The translations under genes were made by a program, and so were the position numbers. From Todiramphus chloris collaris (lineage: Eukaryota; Chordata; Aves; Coraciiformes; Alcedinidae): DNA of 64,000 bases. Shown in pieces: positions 1 through 12,700 of this stretch. Positions within the stretch are counted from its first letter, which is position 1. Every line of letters begins with the position of its first letter. The stretch spans positions 496,001-560,000 of the forward strand of contig JANVCC010000056.1 in assembly GCA_025345505.1 (NCBI GenBank), given 5' to 3'. The notes under the pieces were generated by a model. The model was not told the origin of the DNA. It searched no databases and saw only the letters and a list, made by a program, of their open reading frames with translations.

Positions 1-235
1 TACTTCTCTGTACCTTAATGCATTTTGCTGTGAAGCACACAGCTATGCCCTTTGTAAAAGCAGGGAGGTAACCTTCCTTTATTCTGTGAGGCATAAGCCC
101 TTCAGAATCAACAAACAGTGCCCAGAACTCTAGTAATTCAAGAAATGCTACCTGCAACTTCTGTGAGGTACTTAAAGAACAGAATAAATTCTGTCCATGG
201 GATTCTTTGTCATGGAAAGTTGGGTTTTTATCCCC

Positions 236-335
236 NNNNNNNNNNNNNNNNNNNNNNNNNNNNNNNNNNNNNNNNNNNNNNNNNNNNNNNNNNNNNNNNN
301 NNNNNNNNNNNNNNNNNNNNNNNNNNNNNNNNNNN
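236..335. other. Assembly gap (100 N)
   Basis: Exactly 100 consecutive N, the conventional placeholder for a gap of unknown size. The left flank ends in CCCC and the right flank starts CCCCAACCCCC, so a C-rich simple repeat probably broke the assembly. Open frames that run through the gap are meaningless. Confidence 0.98.
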
Positions 336-1599
336 CCCCAACCCCCAGAAGGACCACTTTAGATTTTTCACACAAGGACCCTTTAAGAGCGCTCCTTCCA
401 CATTCCCCTCACACCTCTGGAAACCTGTATCTGACTTCTGGCCTACAGAAATGTAATTAATGTCTCAGACACATTGTATAACTCTCCTCTCTGACATGTA
501 CTAACTGTAATAGAACCTAGGAAATCCTGATTTTCAGATCGTAGCAAGGCCATCCTTGAAGGAAACTGGTATTTCTATTTCTTAAATGGAATTCTTACTA
601 ATTAACAAAAGTGGGCCAGATGGATCAGATTCTAAATTAACTATGTATGACCCTAGTTCTACTAATGGTGCCTAGAAAGAGAACGCTTCATGTCTTCAAG
701 GAGCTGCATGCCTTGAATTACAGTACTTTATTGTCCCTCTGGAATGACAAGGATTATGCCTTAAAAGCTGCAATTTTTCTATGTATTTGCTAGTAGACCT
801 TTGAACTAATGCAAAAACTAGCCTTTGGTAAATCATACCTTCCCCAAGTGATTATCTCACTTGGAATCATTCCCAAGGGCTGAAATAGCCAGGTGCATGA
901 CACACACATTCTCTATCAGATCAGAAATGGACAAATCAAGTTCAGTCTTTGAATTTTTATAGAACTGAGCCAGGGGAAAGCATGTACAACTTAGTCCTTT
1001 TAAATCCTTCTGTTATCAGTGGATGTATTTATAACATTATGTATGTGTATGAATAGATTATTTATATCTTTTTATTCCCAGCAATTGGGTAGTCATTTAA
1101 ATATAGATGGACAGCTGCTACATGCATAATAACAATTGGCTGAAGTCAAGGTCAAGGGTGATAAGGGACATCCTAATGGAATAGTTTTGTTCTTTTTAAC
1201 CACCTGGACTCTTCTCTTTTCTTTCTGCAGCTTTCAAGAGAGAAAAGCCTCTTCCTTTAGCTTCTCTGGATTGACTGGGAAGATATTTACTGTGAGTAGC
1301 AAAGATTTCTCTAAGGCATCCTGGATGTTAACACAGTGAAGACATTTTGCTGCCTCGCTGACCACAGCCTTAGGTAAGTACTACCCAGCTCCGAACTCTG
1401 AGAATTTTGTAAGGTCTGGGGTCAAGTTAGGGGCTCTTTTTTTCTGCCTAGAGATGGTCACTTGTTTATGAGGCTCCAGTTAATGGCAGTCATATGAAAG
1501 ATATTTTTTAACAGTGATAAAAGAGCATCACGTTCTTTTTTTTGAATAGGTGCAGATAAATCTGCCTCACTTGCAGGACTTTACCTCCATATTAGACAG
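336..1599. other. Upstream intergenic DNA with one exon-like segment
   Basis: AT-rich DNA without a supportable protein gene. The only structured piece I see is the segment at 1231-1373, listed separately, which is flanked by good splice signals. Confidence 0.6.
1231..1373 (+). other. Exon-like segment with strong splice sites, possibly noncoding
   Basis: A pyrimidine-rich tract ending TTTCTTTCTGCAG stops at 1230, and a near-consensus donor, TTAG|GTAAGTAC, follows 1373, giving a 143-nt candidate internal exon. All three forward frames contain a stop inside it, so it would be a noncoding or untranslated exon. It lies about 18.7 kb upstream of the KNDC1 start codon. It could be an exon of a lncRNA, an untranslated exon of a neighbouring gene, or a chance pairing of signals. 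Confidence 0.3.
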
Positions 1600-2115
1600 G
1601 CAGAAAGAAATGAGCTAGGCTGGTGGAGGGCCATTCCAATGGCCAGGCAGCTGGAGCACATCATATGAGAAGAATTTGGTTTGTTTGGACTGCAGAAGAG
1701 AAGGCATAATGGAAGAAAAACAAAACACCCCCGCCCCCCCCCAAAACCCCCAACAACAACAAAAAACCCAGAACAACAAAAACCCAACCAACCAAAACAA
1801 TCTACCCTTCCAATACCTGTAAGAAAGTTACTAAGACACAAATAGGCTCTTCACAGTAAGAAAAATGAGAGTCAGCAGCTATAAATTGAAATGTGATCTT
1901 CTGAATAGGTATTAGGTTAAAATGTTCACTATGAGGATAATTAATCATTAGACTGGGGTTGAGGAAATACATGGGATCTCCATCCTTGGAATATTTCAAG
2001 AAACAGTTGGACAAAGCCCTGGGAAATCTGGTGTGAATTCAGTGCTGACTCTCATTTAAACAGGAGGTTGGACTAGACAACTTGTGAAGCCCCTCCAACC
2101 TGAATTATCCTAGTG
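1600..2115 (+). mobile_element. CR1 LINE fragment (3' part), degraded
   Basis: Recognisable CR1 segments occur in order: GGCCAGGCAGCTGGAGCACA near 1640, GGACTGCAGAAGAGAAGGC near 1687, ATCTCCATCCTTGGAATATT near 1976, and GGAGGTTGGACTAGACAACT with CCCCTCCAACCTGAATTATC near 2063-2110. The element is 5'-truncated and diverged. An A/C-rich low-complexity block at about 1718-1800 interrupts it, which may be a later insertion or expansion. The boundaries are approximate. Confidence 0.8.
1718..1800. repeat. A/C-rich low-complexity tract
   Basis: Runs of A alternate with runs of C (CCCCCGCCCCCCCCC, AAAACCCCC, CAACAACAAC, CCAACCAACC) inside the CR1 fragment. The same compositional style recurs elsewhere in the window on either strand. 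Confidence 0.8.
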
Positions 2116-5100
2116 TGTTTGTGGGTTTTATGTAAAACAGTACAAGTAATACCATGCCTACTGTTTTGTTTGAGCAATAACTTTGTGAACAGGCACAAAT
2201 AAATGTGAAGAGAAGCAAAGAGAAAGAGCAACAGAGTCCAAAATAAAGTCAAAAATGTTCATAGAGCGTGATTTGAAAGAAAACTGTGGAGAGAGAACCT
2301 TTGGTCTTACCAGAAAGCATCTTGGAATTCAAAGGGGAGAATCCCAAATTTTGCCCTGTGTCATTTAATTACTATCTTGTTCCAGAACATGTGACTTTCT
2401 GACTCTTTTTAATAAACAAGCATGATAGTATCAAAAGGTATAATGTGATTGACGTTTCCTAATCAAATTTATATGAAGGCTCCACATAATGGACTGGTTC
2501 AGAAGTAGGTCATGAGGAGAATTTGTTAAAAAATTCTTATGTTCTAGTTCTCCAGAACTTTTATGCTGATGATTTTTTTTTGTAAAGACAAGTATAAATT
2601 TATTCCTCAGCGCCTTGCTTGGAGGCAGACAGGTCAATATTACATATTTATACTAAAGCCTCAACTGAGAATATAGTTATATTTCCCAATCCTGTTATAA
2701 CATGCTAATAGTTGGGATCTTTCAAAGAAAACTTAATTAAATAGTTCCCTAGTGCACCAAGTTAAGCATTGAAGCAACTAGCATGACATAAATCATTTAA
2801 CAACCTTTATAAATGCATTTTTCACCTAGATTTTCATGTGTCTGTGTCTTGCTCATACTCAGAATCACCTGATTAAGTATCGGGAAATTGAGAGCACAGC
2901 CGTGCATTCTGGATTCAAAACATACAGAAGGCTGAACTTAGAGACTTCATGAGGATTGAGTGGCAGTTTGCTTATTATCACAGTTTTCAGCTGTGGTGGG
3001 CAGGTAAATGCTAGCAAGAAGAATATGATTGGAATTTCAGGGTGCTCAAGCACAATACAATTCAGGTCAAGCAATATACTTGCACACCTTTAACACATAA
3101 ATTCTATTTGACTGTTTTATGATCGTGGTCATTGATATTATTTCATTATGTCTTGATCATATTTCATCCTTGGCATGCATGGCACTTCATCCACAAGTTA
3201 ATGCAAACCCTCTTTTCTATTTGGAGAACAGAGAGGGCTTGATGAAAGTGAGGGCTGTTACAATACCAAGCTGGGCAGGGAGGTGACGGTGTGTAAAATA
3301 GTGTCCTCTACTGCATGAATCAAGATAATGCACTTGCACTAGACTACCCTCAGAGAAAGGCAGACTGGAGTTGAAAAGCTTCTTTCCTTTAAGTGAAGAT
3401 ATTGAACTGCAGCTTTTCTTCTTGTGTTTGCTTGCTGGATGCTATTAAGGACTTGTATTTCATCAGGACTGAAATGTTTTTTCTGGGTTGGTTTTTGGAG
3501 TGGTTTTTTTTGTTTGTTTGGTTTTTTTTCATTTTGGAAGTGACTTACTGTGTAAGGTTTTTCTTGCAAATTCTGTTCTATTGTCATGCAATTTCTCACT
3601 TGTGATGTTCTCAAAATCTGATCTGAAGGTAGCATTTTACCTATTAATAGGAATATGATTTATCTTAAGAAGTAAAAAGGTTGACAAAGACTTGTGCCTT
3701 GAGGGGCAGCTTGGTCTGTTACAGAAGTCTGTGACAGTTACTGATATTGTTGCTCCATAAAGATGAAGAAGATAGTTAATATGCAGCTCATACTGTTCTT
3801 TGATGGAAACACTACTGTATTCATTTCACTCTTTAAAACACCTGAACAGTATGAAGCAGCTTAACTCTGGCTTTAAGTAATCCACTGGGTATCTAAGGAT
3901 GCTGGTAGGCCTGATTTTCTCCTGAATAAATCAGTTTAGTTTCACTGACCACATTATCTTACAGAACCCATAACAGCAGAGGACAGGACCCATTGCAGTT
4001 AATTTAATTAAACGTTAATGAAAGCGGTGTTTCAATACTGTTGACCACTGGCCATAGTATGGAGAAATTCAATGTATAACATGACAAAACCAAAGGGCAT
4101 TTCTCCTGTCCTGTCATGTTCTGTTCACATACACACAGACCGATGTGAATGAATGGTCACATGATGGTTTATCAATGCACAATAAAACAACATTTTGAAC
4201 ATTATTCAAAATTAAATGTAATATTTATTTGGCTTTCATACCTCTCTGAGTGCTGGAGGAATGATGTACAGGCATTCTTAATCCCTGTTGACAAACTGGA
4301 TCAAAAAGGTAGAGTTCTTGGCATGATCATAACTTAGAAAACTGTCCTTTCTGTCAAACTCTTCCCAGTTTGCCTACGTCTATTTCTACTTCAGGTAAAC
4401 TCACAGCTTTGGGATGATAGCATTGCGTCCATGAAATAAATTTTAGAAGTTAAACTAGGTGTGAAAAAACTAAAGCTAAAACAAAAAAACAAAAAACCCC
4501 AAAACACATTTAAAAAAAAAAAAAAAAAGAGAAGAATGGTATTCATACTCTTAGTACAGACTTTAGTACAGAACAGCTACAACCACTCTGAGCTTATGCA
4601 GTTACAATATATCCTGCCTTCTTGCTACATCCTCCTTGATTTTCACCAGTAAGGCTGATGGTATGTTAGAGCATTCTTCTGACATATTGTTTTTTTGCTT
4701 TCAGGCTTTTAGAGACCCGGTAAGAAAATAATTTGGCTGATGTGACAGAATTTAATTTCTGAGTTTGGTTACTCATGGTCTTGACAACCATGTAGTATCC
4801 ATCACTTTTAACTTGCCTGCTACTATTTCCCTTGCACAAAGCAAATTATAATGAAATTATACTTAGAGGAATTAATTTGTAGGTGGAATTCCCCAGTGCC
4901 TAATAGATAACAGAAACCGTATGAGTCCATTGATCTGAGAGAGAATAATCTGTGAAGTATATGTTATGAATATGCAACATGATGACTCGATTTACTGTAG
5001 ATGGAGGCAGATCACATGCTTGTGAACACAGTCATGCTATTTAATAGCCTTCATGCTGCTCTAAAAAGACTGAGTCAAAGAGTGAATTTCATCTCCGGTT

Positions 5101-8100
5101 CTTTGCAGAGATATCGATGCAAAAAAATAGGAGTGGAATGTATTCCCTCTGACACATCATTCCTGCACTCAGAAAGTAAACTATTACTTTGGAAAACAGC
5201 TTTTTTAGAAAAACACATTTTGAAAAAGAACTGTTCTGGTCAGCTTTTCTGTACCAACAAGCCCATCTGATGAGAATATTGCCATATAGTAACACTCAGA
5301 CTTTGATAAGAAGCAATTTTCTTGCTGCTGATCAAGCAACATTTTGGAAAAAAAAAAAAAACAAACCCCAACAAAACGTCCTGCATATACCTTTTCTATG
5401 ACAGGTGATGTTGAAGGGGGACCTTTTAAAAAATAAAAATTTCACCATTAATTCTTACATTTTCTGAATATAAGTGGATATAAGCTTTGATCATGACACA
5501 CTAAGGAAGAGAAAAATACAGTTTACACATGAATTAAGGGTTGTATGACAAATTGCCAATATATAAATTACAGTTTTGGAAAGAGCAAAATACATTTTTC
5601 ATAACCTGGAAGACACTTGGAGATTTTTAGAGGAAATTTTATCACCATATCAAGTAGCAGCCAACACAGAAGAGGACAGCCTATCAAATGAAGCAAGGCA
5701 GAACTCCACTATGACAGACATCTAAAATCTCTGCTCTCTCTGACATAGGGAAGAATATGATTGGATTTTTCTGATTGACCTTTTTCTCACTGAAGTTGTA
5801 AGATTTTTTTTAATATAAAAGGAGCATTTGATGAAATTCGTGGAAAGCAGCCAACCTAATATTTAATATTCCACATGACTGAATAACACTATTGATGGAT
5901 AATATGCAATTTGTTGGACTATAGCAAGGAAATTCATGCATATTTTTCCACTTATATATACAATTCACTGAGTAAATTAATTTTCTTTATTTTTCTTATT
6001 ATTTTTCTATTAGATACAAGAACAAATAGTAATTAAGAGATGTAACATGAAGTATAGTTGGTTTTGTCTGTAGAGATATTTCTGTTTTCTAGATTTTGAA
6101 AATTGGTTACTGATGCAGTAATGTAAAACTGATATACAAATATTTTGGGAGATGACTATGAAATGAGAGCATACTGCTGGATTCAGAACAGCATCTTCAA
6201 AACAGAGGTATGATAAATAATGTCTCCAAAACAACCGTGGAAAACCTTAGAGGTTTCTGAAATCAATTTGTAAATAAAGAAAAACTCATCAATCTTACAT
6301 TTTCATAAGAAGAAAAATTTTGTAGCATACTCCTCTTAGATGCTATAGAGTATTTTGGACATAGCAAGTCTTAGGAAAACCTTTGTGTTTCAAATCAATA
6401 TAAAATTAGTTTCCTTGTCTCTGTTTTTGGGCTGCAAGATCATGTTAGTGCTAATTTTCATTGAATATTTGTTTGAAAAGTGTTTATGGTATTTTTCTCT
6501 GCAACTTATGCTATTGTTCTCTGCTCATTAGCTCTTTTGTTATTTTTATGAAAATATACACACACCCCCCAAAAGTTATTTTAATACAATGACATAACTC
6601 TAACTTGTCTTTGCCATTTCTACTCTATAGAAATTTTGCCTGTATCACAATTTGCAATCTTTTTTTGTCTGTTTGGTTTTCAAGATGTGAGAGAATTTCT
6701 AAGCCACTTTTCATGGCACATTTTTCCCTTTTTGGCAGCAGCAGATTTCATGACTATTGTGTCACAAGTTATGCTGCAGTGACACGCAGCTTTGTAAGGG
6801 CATCCAGACCCTACCAACTTGCAAAGCCCAGCGAATATTTTCATACCGATTTAGTAAATGACTCACAACCTTTGCAAATTGCCGGAGGGCACAAAACAAT
6901 TCAAAGGAAGAGTCATTTAGAGAAATCATCTTCCTAAAATCCTGTGCTCTGTTCACCAGTTAACAAGTGTCTCTTTGTAATTGAAGTAAAATGATTTATA
7001 AAAGTGGGGAATGATCATTCTGTACATGCTGTGTTCCTATGGTCTTACTTAAGCATATGCTGTTGGCCAGTAGTAGAAACAGCGTCTCTGGTTTGACCCA
7101 CTATGTCAAGTTTTATATTTAGGCAAGATAGTTTATATTCCTCCTCAGGTAGCCAGATGCAAAATATTATTTGATTAGTATGATTAATATGCATTCATTG
7201 GATATATGGAGGATATGCTTTTCACCAAGTTCTGAGGAGGGATGGCAAGACCTTTTTCAGCTGTATGAACAACCACCTCAGACATCCCTAACAAATGTCT
7301 TTATGAAAAGTAGGTTAGGAGAGTAAGGAAGTGGGGGGGTAAATAATACTTTTTGAAACTTCCAAGAGCACGTTACAAGAGCTCTCTCAGTTTCAGTCCT
7401 GCATCTCTTCTGTCATATTCTGTAGTTACACAAGTATAATTTAGATTAGACTGGAAATGTGGAAACAATTCAGCCGGTGATGCATAAGGAACAGAAACCA
7501 ATTCTCCCCCTTCTGATCTTCTGTCAAGCTAGAGAGAGTAAAGAACAAATCATATCTCTACTTCCATTGTTAAAGAATGGTTCCTAATATTCAAAGGGAA
7601 GTAATCCATGGGATAAGAAGGCACAGTTAAGACACAGGTACTTCGCAGAGTGGCACAGTATCTTATGTAAGCCTAATGGAAATGCAACATGACAAAGGTT
7701 TTGTTGAAAATCAGGGAAGTTTAAATGCAGACTTTTCTTCAGCTGTTTTTTTTAAACAGTGCCTATTGCTAGTGTGTGCTGCAATAACAAAATTGCTGTC
7801 ATTAATAGTATAGACCTATTTTACATGCAGAAGTAGACTCAGCAGGATGGATCATTATTAAATTGTAGAAAACATTAAAATAAACTCTAGGAATTGATGT
7901 GACTAATATGGATAAAGAGTTTTTAACCATGAGACAAGGTTAAAAATAGTGTAACATCGGAGAGCAAAGTACCTAGACTATACTTGGGAGAAGAAAGTAA
8001 ATTCTGTCCTTTAGTTGATAAAACAACAACAACAACAAAACAGAACAAATAACAACAGAACAAAAAAAAAACCCCACCAAAACAACAACAAACAAACAAA

Positions 8101-9055
8101 ACCCACACAAAACCAGCAAAACAAACAAACAAAAACCTCAGCCAGTCACTGAGCCTATCATCAAAATGGTGTCACAACTATTACAACTGCTTTTCCCCTC
8201 TGTTCCTTCACACTGGCTGAGGCCTAAACACAAAACTTGGGGTATCCCAGTCCAGTTTCACTTTGGCTTTCTGATTCTTGCAGAAAAGAAATTTGAGAGA
8301 ACATTCCATTTTCATCTATCTCAATGCAAATCTTTAGGATATGGAGGTATGTATTTGCAGTGCTGTCAAACTGATAGTATTGTACAGCCACTATGCACTT
8401 ACTGCCAGAGTTGATGGTGTACCTGGCATTCTGACCTATTGACCATTTGCCCTTATCCTGATGTAATGTAGCTTGTATGGAAGAGACAAGATGTCTGGGG
8501 CTCTTTCTCTGAGCTATCAACAACATCTGATCCTGGATAGCCAAGATTCATGCACAGTTTGACCCCACACAGCCTCATAGGCTGCCTATGGCAACAGTAA
8601 AATATTTTGTGCCATGCTGTGAGAACATCCTGGTTGCTTGCTCCTTAGCAACTGACCGTTCACATTCAAAGTGGTCACAGCCACTGAGTCATGATGGTTT
8701 CTTACCAGACTTTAGTAAATGCCATGTGTAGGCAAAGAAATTATACCGATGTCATCACCTGAGTAAACAAATATGAGTAACACTGAATTGGAAATTGGCT
8801 CTGTATTCTTATTGGAATAAAGAAAAGATGATGGATGATTAAAGCAGGGGCATCTAAGAGGCAGGTACACATTAAAGCAGAAGCCTCTAATACAAGAGAA
8901 AAGCACACTGTGCTCATGTTCATGGTAGATTGCTCTTTTTAAAGGATGCACATTATTATTCCCAGGGTTAGAGCATGCTTTCCTAATCCAAACTTATAGG
9001 GAATTTCTCTCCTTTCGTGATAATGCCCATTTTTATTTTATGATTACCCAAAACA
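2116..9055. other. Upstream intergenic DNA, no gene seen
   Basis: AT-rich sequence. Open frames here (the longest is 110 codons, at 6605-6937) have no recognisable protein similarity and no convincing exon structure. Low-complexity tracts include a T/G-rich block near 3480-3535, a poly-A block with A/C runs near 4480-4530, an A-run with C-runs near 5349-5378, and a long A/C block at 8021-8131. Confidence 0.6.
8021..8131. repeat. A/C-rich low-complexity tract (AAC/AAAC units)
   Basis: About 110 nt of AAC, AAAC and AACAAAC units with C-runs such as AAAAACCCCACC. On the minus strand it reads as a G/T-rich tract, which yields a spurious low-complexity open frame. Confidence 0.85.
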
Positions 9056-9059
9056 CAAA

Positions 9060-9320
9060 ATTAAGCCCTAGGCAGAAGGAGGTTAGGGAACAAAGACAGA
9101 GACTGAAGACGGGTCAGACTAAGAATTGTGGGGAGCAAGTTTATTGAGGGAACATTTGTTTCACACCAGTCTTGCTGATGTTGACTAGGAACATCTATAC
9201 AGCCTCTCTCTCAGGGCAGTCATCGCCTGTTCCCATCTGCTGCAGCAGAGGGCTGACTCAAGGAGCTTTGCTAGCAGGATAGCAGCAAAGGCAGGTATTA
9301 CAAATTCTGTCAGGTTACAA
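9060..9320 (-). mobile_element. Possible degraded retroviral LTR
   Basis: Read on the minus strand, an AATAAA signal (plus-strand TTTATT at 9140-9145) is followed by CTTGCTCCCCACA and a C/T-rich stretch. This order resembles the R-U5 part of an avian endogenous retrovirus LTR. The segment is also less AT-rich than its surroundings. No target-site duplication, internal retroviral gene or second LTR was found, so this is a weak call with approximate ends. Confidence 0.3.
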
Positions 9321-9629
9321 ATAGTGCTTTCTCAGATAATGAGGAAAAAATATGATGAGGGATCTTCACAAATACTTCTTACCTATATTCTCACTTTCTC
9401 TCCTCCTTTGACTACAGAAGCAACGCTCATTTTTTCTTAAGGCATTGTAGAGTAGGTTTTGAAATCTGCAGATGGAAGGCATAGGGCTGTTGTTATTACT
9501 TATATTTGTAAAGGACAACACAAGGATTGCCGTAGTGAATCTGTCTTTCAGAGTTAGGTTTGAAATTTGCTGTCCTCAGCTATATGGGTGGGTTTAAGGA
9601 ATAATTTCCAGTTATTTGTAATATATGAA

Positions 9630-9708
9630 GCAATAAATGGCTACTGAGAATGAATAATAGCCAAAGCGAAGCTCAGACATTTCATCGATCTCAAAAGCCA
9701 TTTATTGC
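9630..9708. repeat. 13-nt perfect inverted repeat
   Basis: GCAATAAATGGCT at 9630-9642 is exactly complementary to AGCCATTTATTGC at 9696-9708, with a 53-nt spacer. It could form a hairpin in RNA or single-stranded DNA. Chance occurrence in AT-rich DNA is possible. Confidence 0.6.
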
Positions 9709-12700
9709 AAGTATATGAAAGCAATAGAAATTATTGCTATTATACAACAAAACATAAAATCATAAAGGAGAAAATGCATCTTTTTTTTCTTGTGGATGCT
9801 GAGAAAGTGCCCTGCACTTTCCCTCTCTGCTGGATTTTCTATCCAAAACACATGCTGGAGGCACAAGTAGGATCAATAACATCACAGACACAGCTTTAAA
9901 CACTGATTAAATGATCAAGGACAGATAGTTTGAGGATAAGCTGAAAAACTGTTCACAAAAGCAGCTGGTGCAGAACAGAAGTGACTGGACTGGACAATGA
10001 GGGGTTTGTCTGCAAATACGTTTGAATTTTTTCTGGCAGAATTTCTGTGCTTGTTATATAACCTCTTGATTAATTGAGCCTCAGTGCCAGGTTGTCGGCT
10101 GCAGCTGAGGTATGCCTGGCATGACTGAGGGGAACTGGAACACCAGACTGCTGTTAGGCTTTACTTTGTTCTGCCGCAAGCCTGGGACAGAATAAGCCAT
10201 ATGAATACTTGATGGACTGGATATTCCTGTGCTGGTTGTATAGGCTGGTTCTGAAGGATACCCGAAGGCTGTCCTTCAAACCAAACAAAATGGCTGGTAG
10301 TTTTGCTTCACACTGGTCAGAGCAGTGCAAAGGTGGTTCTGGCTTCAGGAAGACATTCCTGGATGCCAAGTCCCCTGGTCATGTCCAGATAGCCTTTTTC
10401 ATAAGGTGGGAATAAAAGCCATTCTACTGGTCTTGTGCCACCCTGAGGCTGCCAACCACTTACATCTGGAGAACCAAGAAGACATCAGGTGCATTAGGAT
10501 GTCCTGATTTGAGTTAGAACAGAACAACTCTGTTCAGTGATTTTACTTTTCATCTCAGTCTCTTCTAACTAAACACACTTTCTAAAGTTAACAGCATATT
10601 TTCACAGACAGTGTCTGCTTTTAGCAGTGATACTGGTTTTGTATATATTTATATATATTCCATATTATTATTTTCATTAAAGCTGATCTAGTTTTCTGAT
10701 CCATAAGTCTCCCTTATTTCCTTTCTCTTCCCCTTGGAGGAAGGGAGAGGGGTTAAAAGAGAGCATCTGTTATAGGTCTAGCAGACGATCCTGACTCTAA
10801 ATGTTGACAGATAACTGGAGGTTGTAACATTGAATATGTGAGTGAATCTAGTCTTGTATTTTTAGGTCCTGAATGGAAGAGGTCTTATACGAGTATTCAG
10901 AGAGAATTTATGAGAAGAGTTTCCCCCATATTCCCTGCAGTAATATGGAATGGCCAGGATTAGGGAAGTCTAACTAGGGAAGCTTGTGTGCAGTTGCTTT
11001 TTTTTTGTTTGCTTGCTTTAACCATTTTTCCTAGCTATGCTCCTACAAATAATAGTGTCTTATTTCAAGAAGCTGAATTGAAATAGTTTACCTATCCTTG
11101 TGAGGCATTATAAAATTGGGAGGTGTTGCCTCTGAGATAAAAGTAGCTGACTCCTGCATCTTGAAAGGGGTGTTCATGGAAACACCAATGAGTAGATCAA
11201 AACTTTCATGAAATCAGTGGAATCCTACTCAGTACTGGATGGAGACATTGGCACTACCTTGTACTCTTTCTGCTTCTGTGTACTATGAGTTTCTTTACGG
11301 GATACTCATGTACGTAACTGCTTGCTACTCATAACCTTTCTTCTTTATTTCTCTTAATATAAATCAACTGTCTTTACTGAGAGTGAAAATTTAATAACAT
11401 CTTATAGATCCAGATGAATCAATAGCTCTAACACGTTGGAAGAGAGTTTTGCCCCGTTAATTCATTTGGATTGTCAAATTCTGGAGACATACTGCAGTTC
11501 ATGGATTTTATCATGCCCAAGATGGCTTTGGCTTCATCCAGGAGGTAACTGACACCTAATTAATGACAAATGTTTCAAACACATAGTTGCTGTAGCCACT
11601 ATAGAAACTGAGCTAAATCAGCAATTTATCTTTCTTCCTGGCTTATTAAACGCTATTTTGAGCTCTACTAACATACAGATAATAATCATGTCTTTAGGAG
11701 TCTTTGCAAATCAGTCACCTCTGCTCGTGAATTAGTTCTAAAAAAAAGACAGGGAAGCATAAAAATCTACAGTCTGTAAACCAAACTGCAGCTCAGTTCT
11801 TCAGACCCTGTATCACGTGAAGGCTGAGGTGCTACTTTCTCCCTTCTGCTGACAAGCTCTCTTTGCAAACAGAGCTCTTTTGGTAAAAGATTCTCTCTCC
11901 TCCTGCTAATCTGCATGTACAATGTATAAGATTGAGACTCAACTGTGCTTTCTGGTTGTATTTATAACTTTTATGGCTATATTCTGAGTGCTGACTGTTT
12001 TTCCTCAGAGGATCATTGCCCAGTATAAAGGAGTCCCTGTGGCACAATACATAGATATTACTAATGTATCCATCAGTAAATTATCTAGGAAGTGATTACA
12101 ATATCAAGACTTGAGTAGTGCAAAGAATTGATTTTTTCAGTGCAATAGTTGAAGTTAGAAAAGAGGCTCAATTATAGTGTGACTGGAAACAGAAATGTTT
12201 TGAGTTTTTTCTCAGAATGCAAAAAGGTCACTCACCTGTGTGTGGTATCATGATTCAAACTCAGTCTGCCTGTATAAAGGACTACTTCCATCTGCCAGGA
12301 TTACACCCTACTCACAGAATTTCAAACTATTATAGCAGAGGCCAACCTTAGCAAATGCCCTTTTCCCTTATGTTTCTCACTATCATGTGAAAAATAAAAA
12401 TCTGGATGAATTTTGGAAATTAAATCTGCATTTTTAATCGCTTCAGTATGGCTCCCGTTGTGTTTTTCAACAATCATTTTCTGATACATTGTATGCAATT
12501 TGCCTCGGTTTGTATGTAAAAAACCTTTGCTCTTCACCTCTTGGGAGGTCAAGTGACTTTATTGGATGATCTGTACCTTTCAAAGTTCTTTCAACTATCT
12601 TTGTTACTGATTGAAGGGCTTGGCAGAAACATTGAGTTCAGCATTGTGATCTGAAATTGATTGCGATCAGACTCATTCTAATCAGCTCTGGCACAAAGTA

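Noticed and set aside
118..460. Open frames across the assembly gap
   Set aside because: They consist largely of unknown residues from 100 N and carry no recognisable protein.
1581..1841. Minus-strand 86-codon frame rich in Gly, Phe and Cys
   Set aside because: It is the complement of the A/C-rich tract within a CR1 fragment, not a gene.
6605..6937. 110-codon open frame upstream of KNDC1
   Set aside because: No recognisable domain, no splice structure, and a frame of this length is expected by chance in 64 kb. The surrounding 6700-6960 could be conserved noncoding DNA, but that needs a cross-species alignment.
12541..12600. Possible CR1 3' fragment
   Set aside because: Only loose similarity (TTGGATGATCTGTACCTTTC...); below the level at which I would call a repeat.
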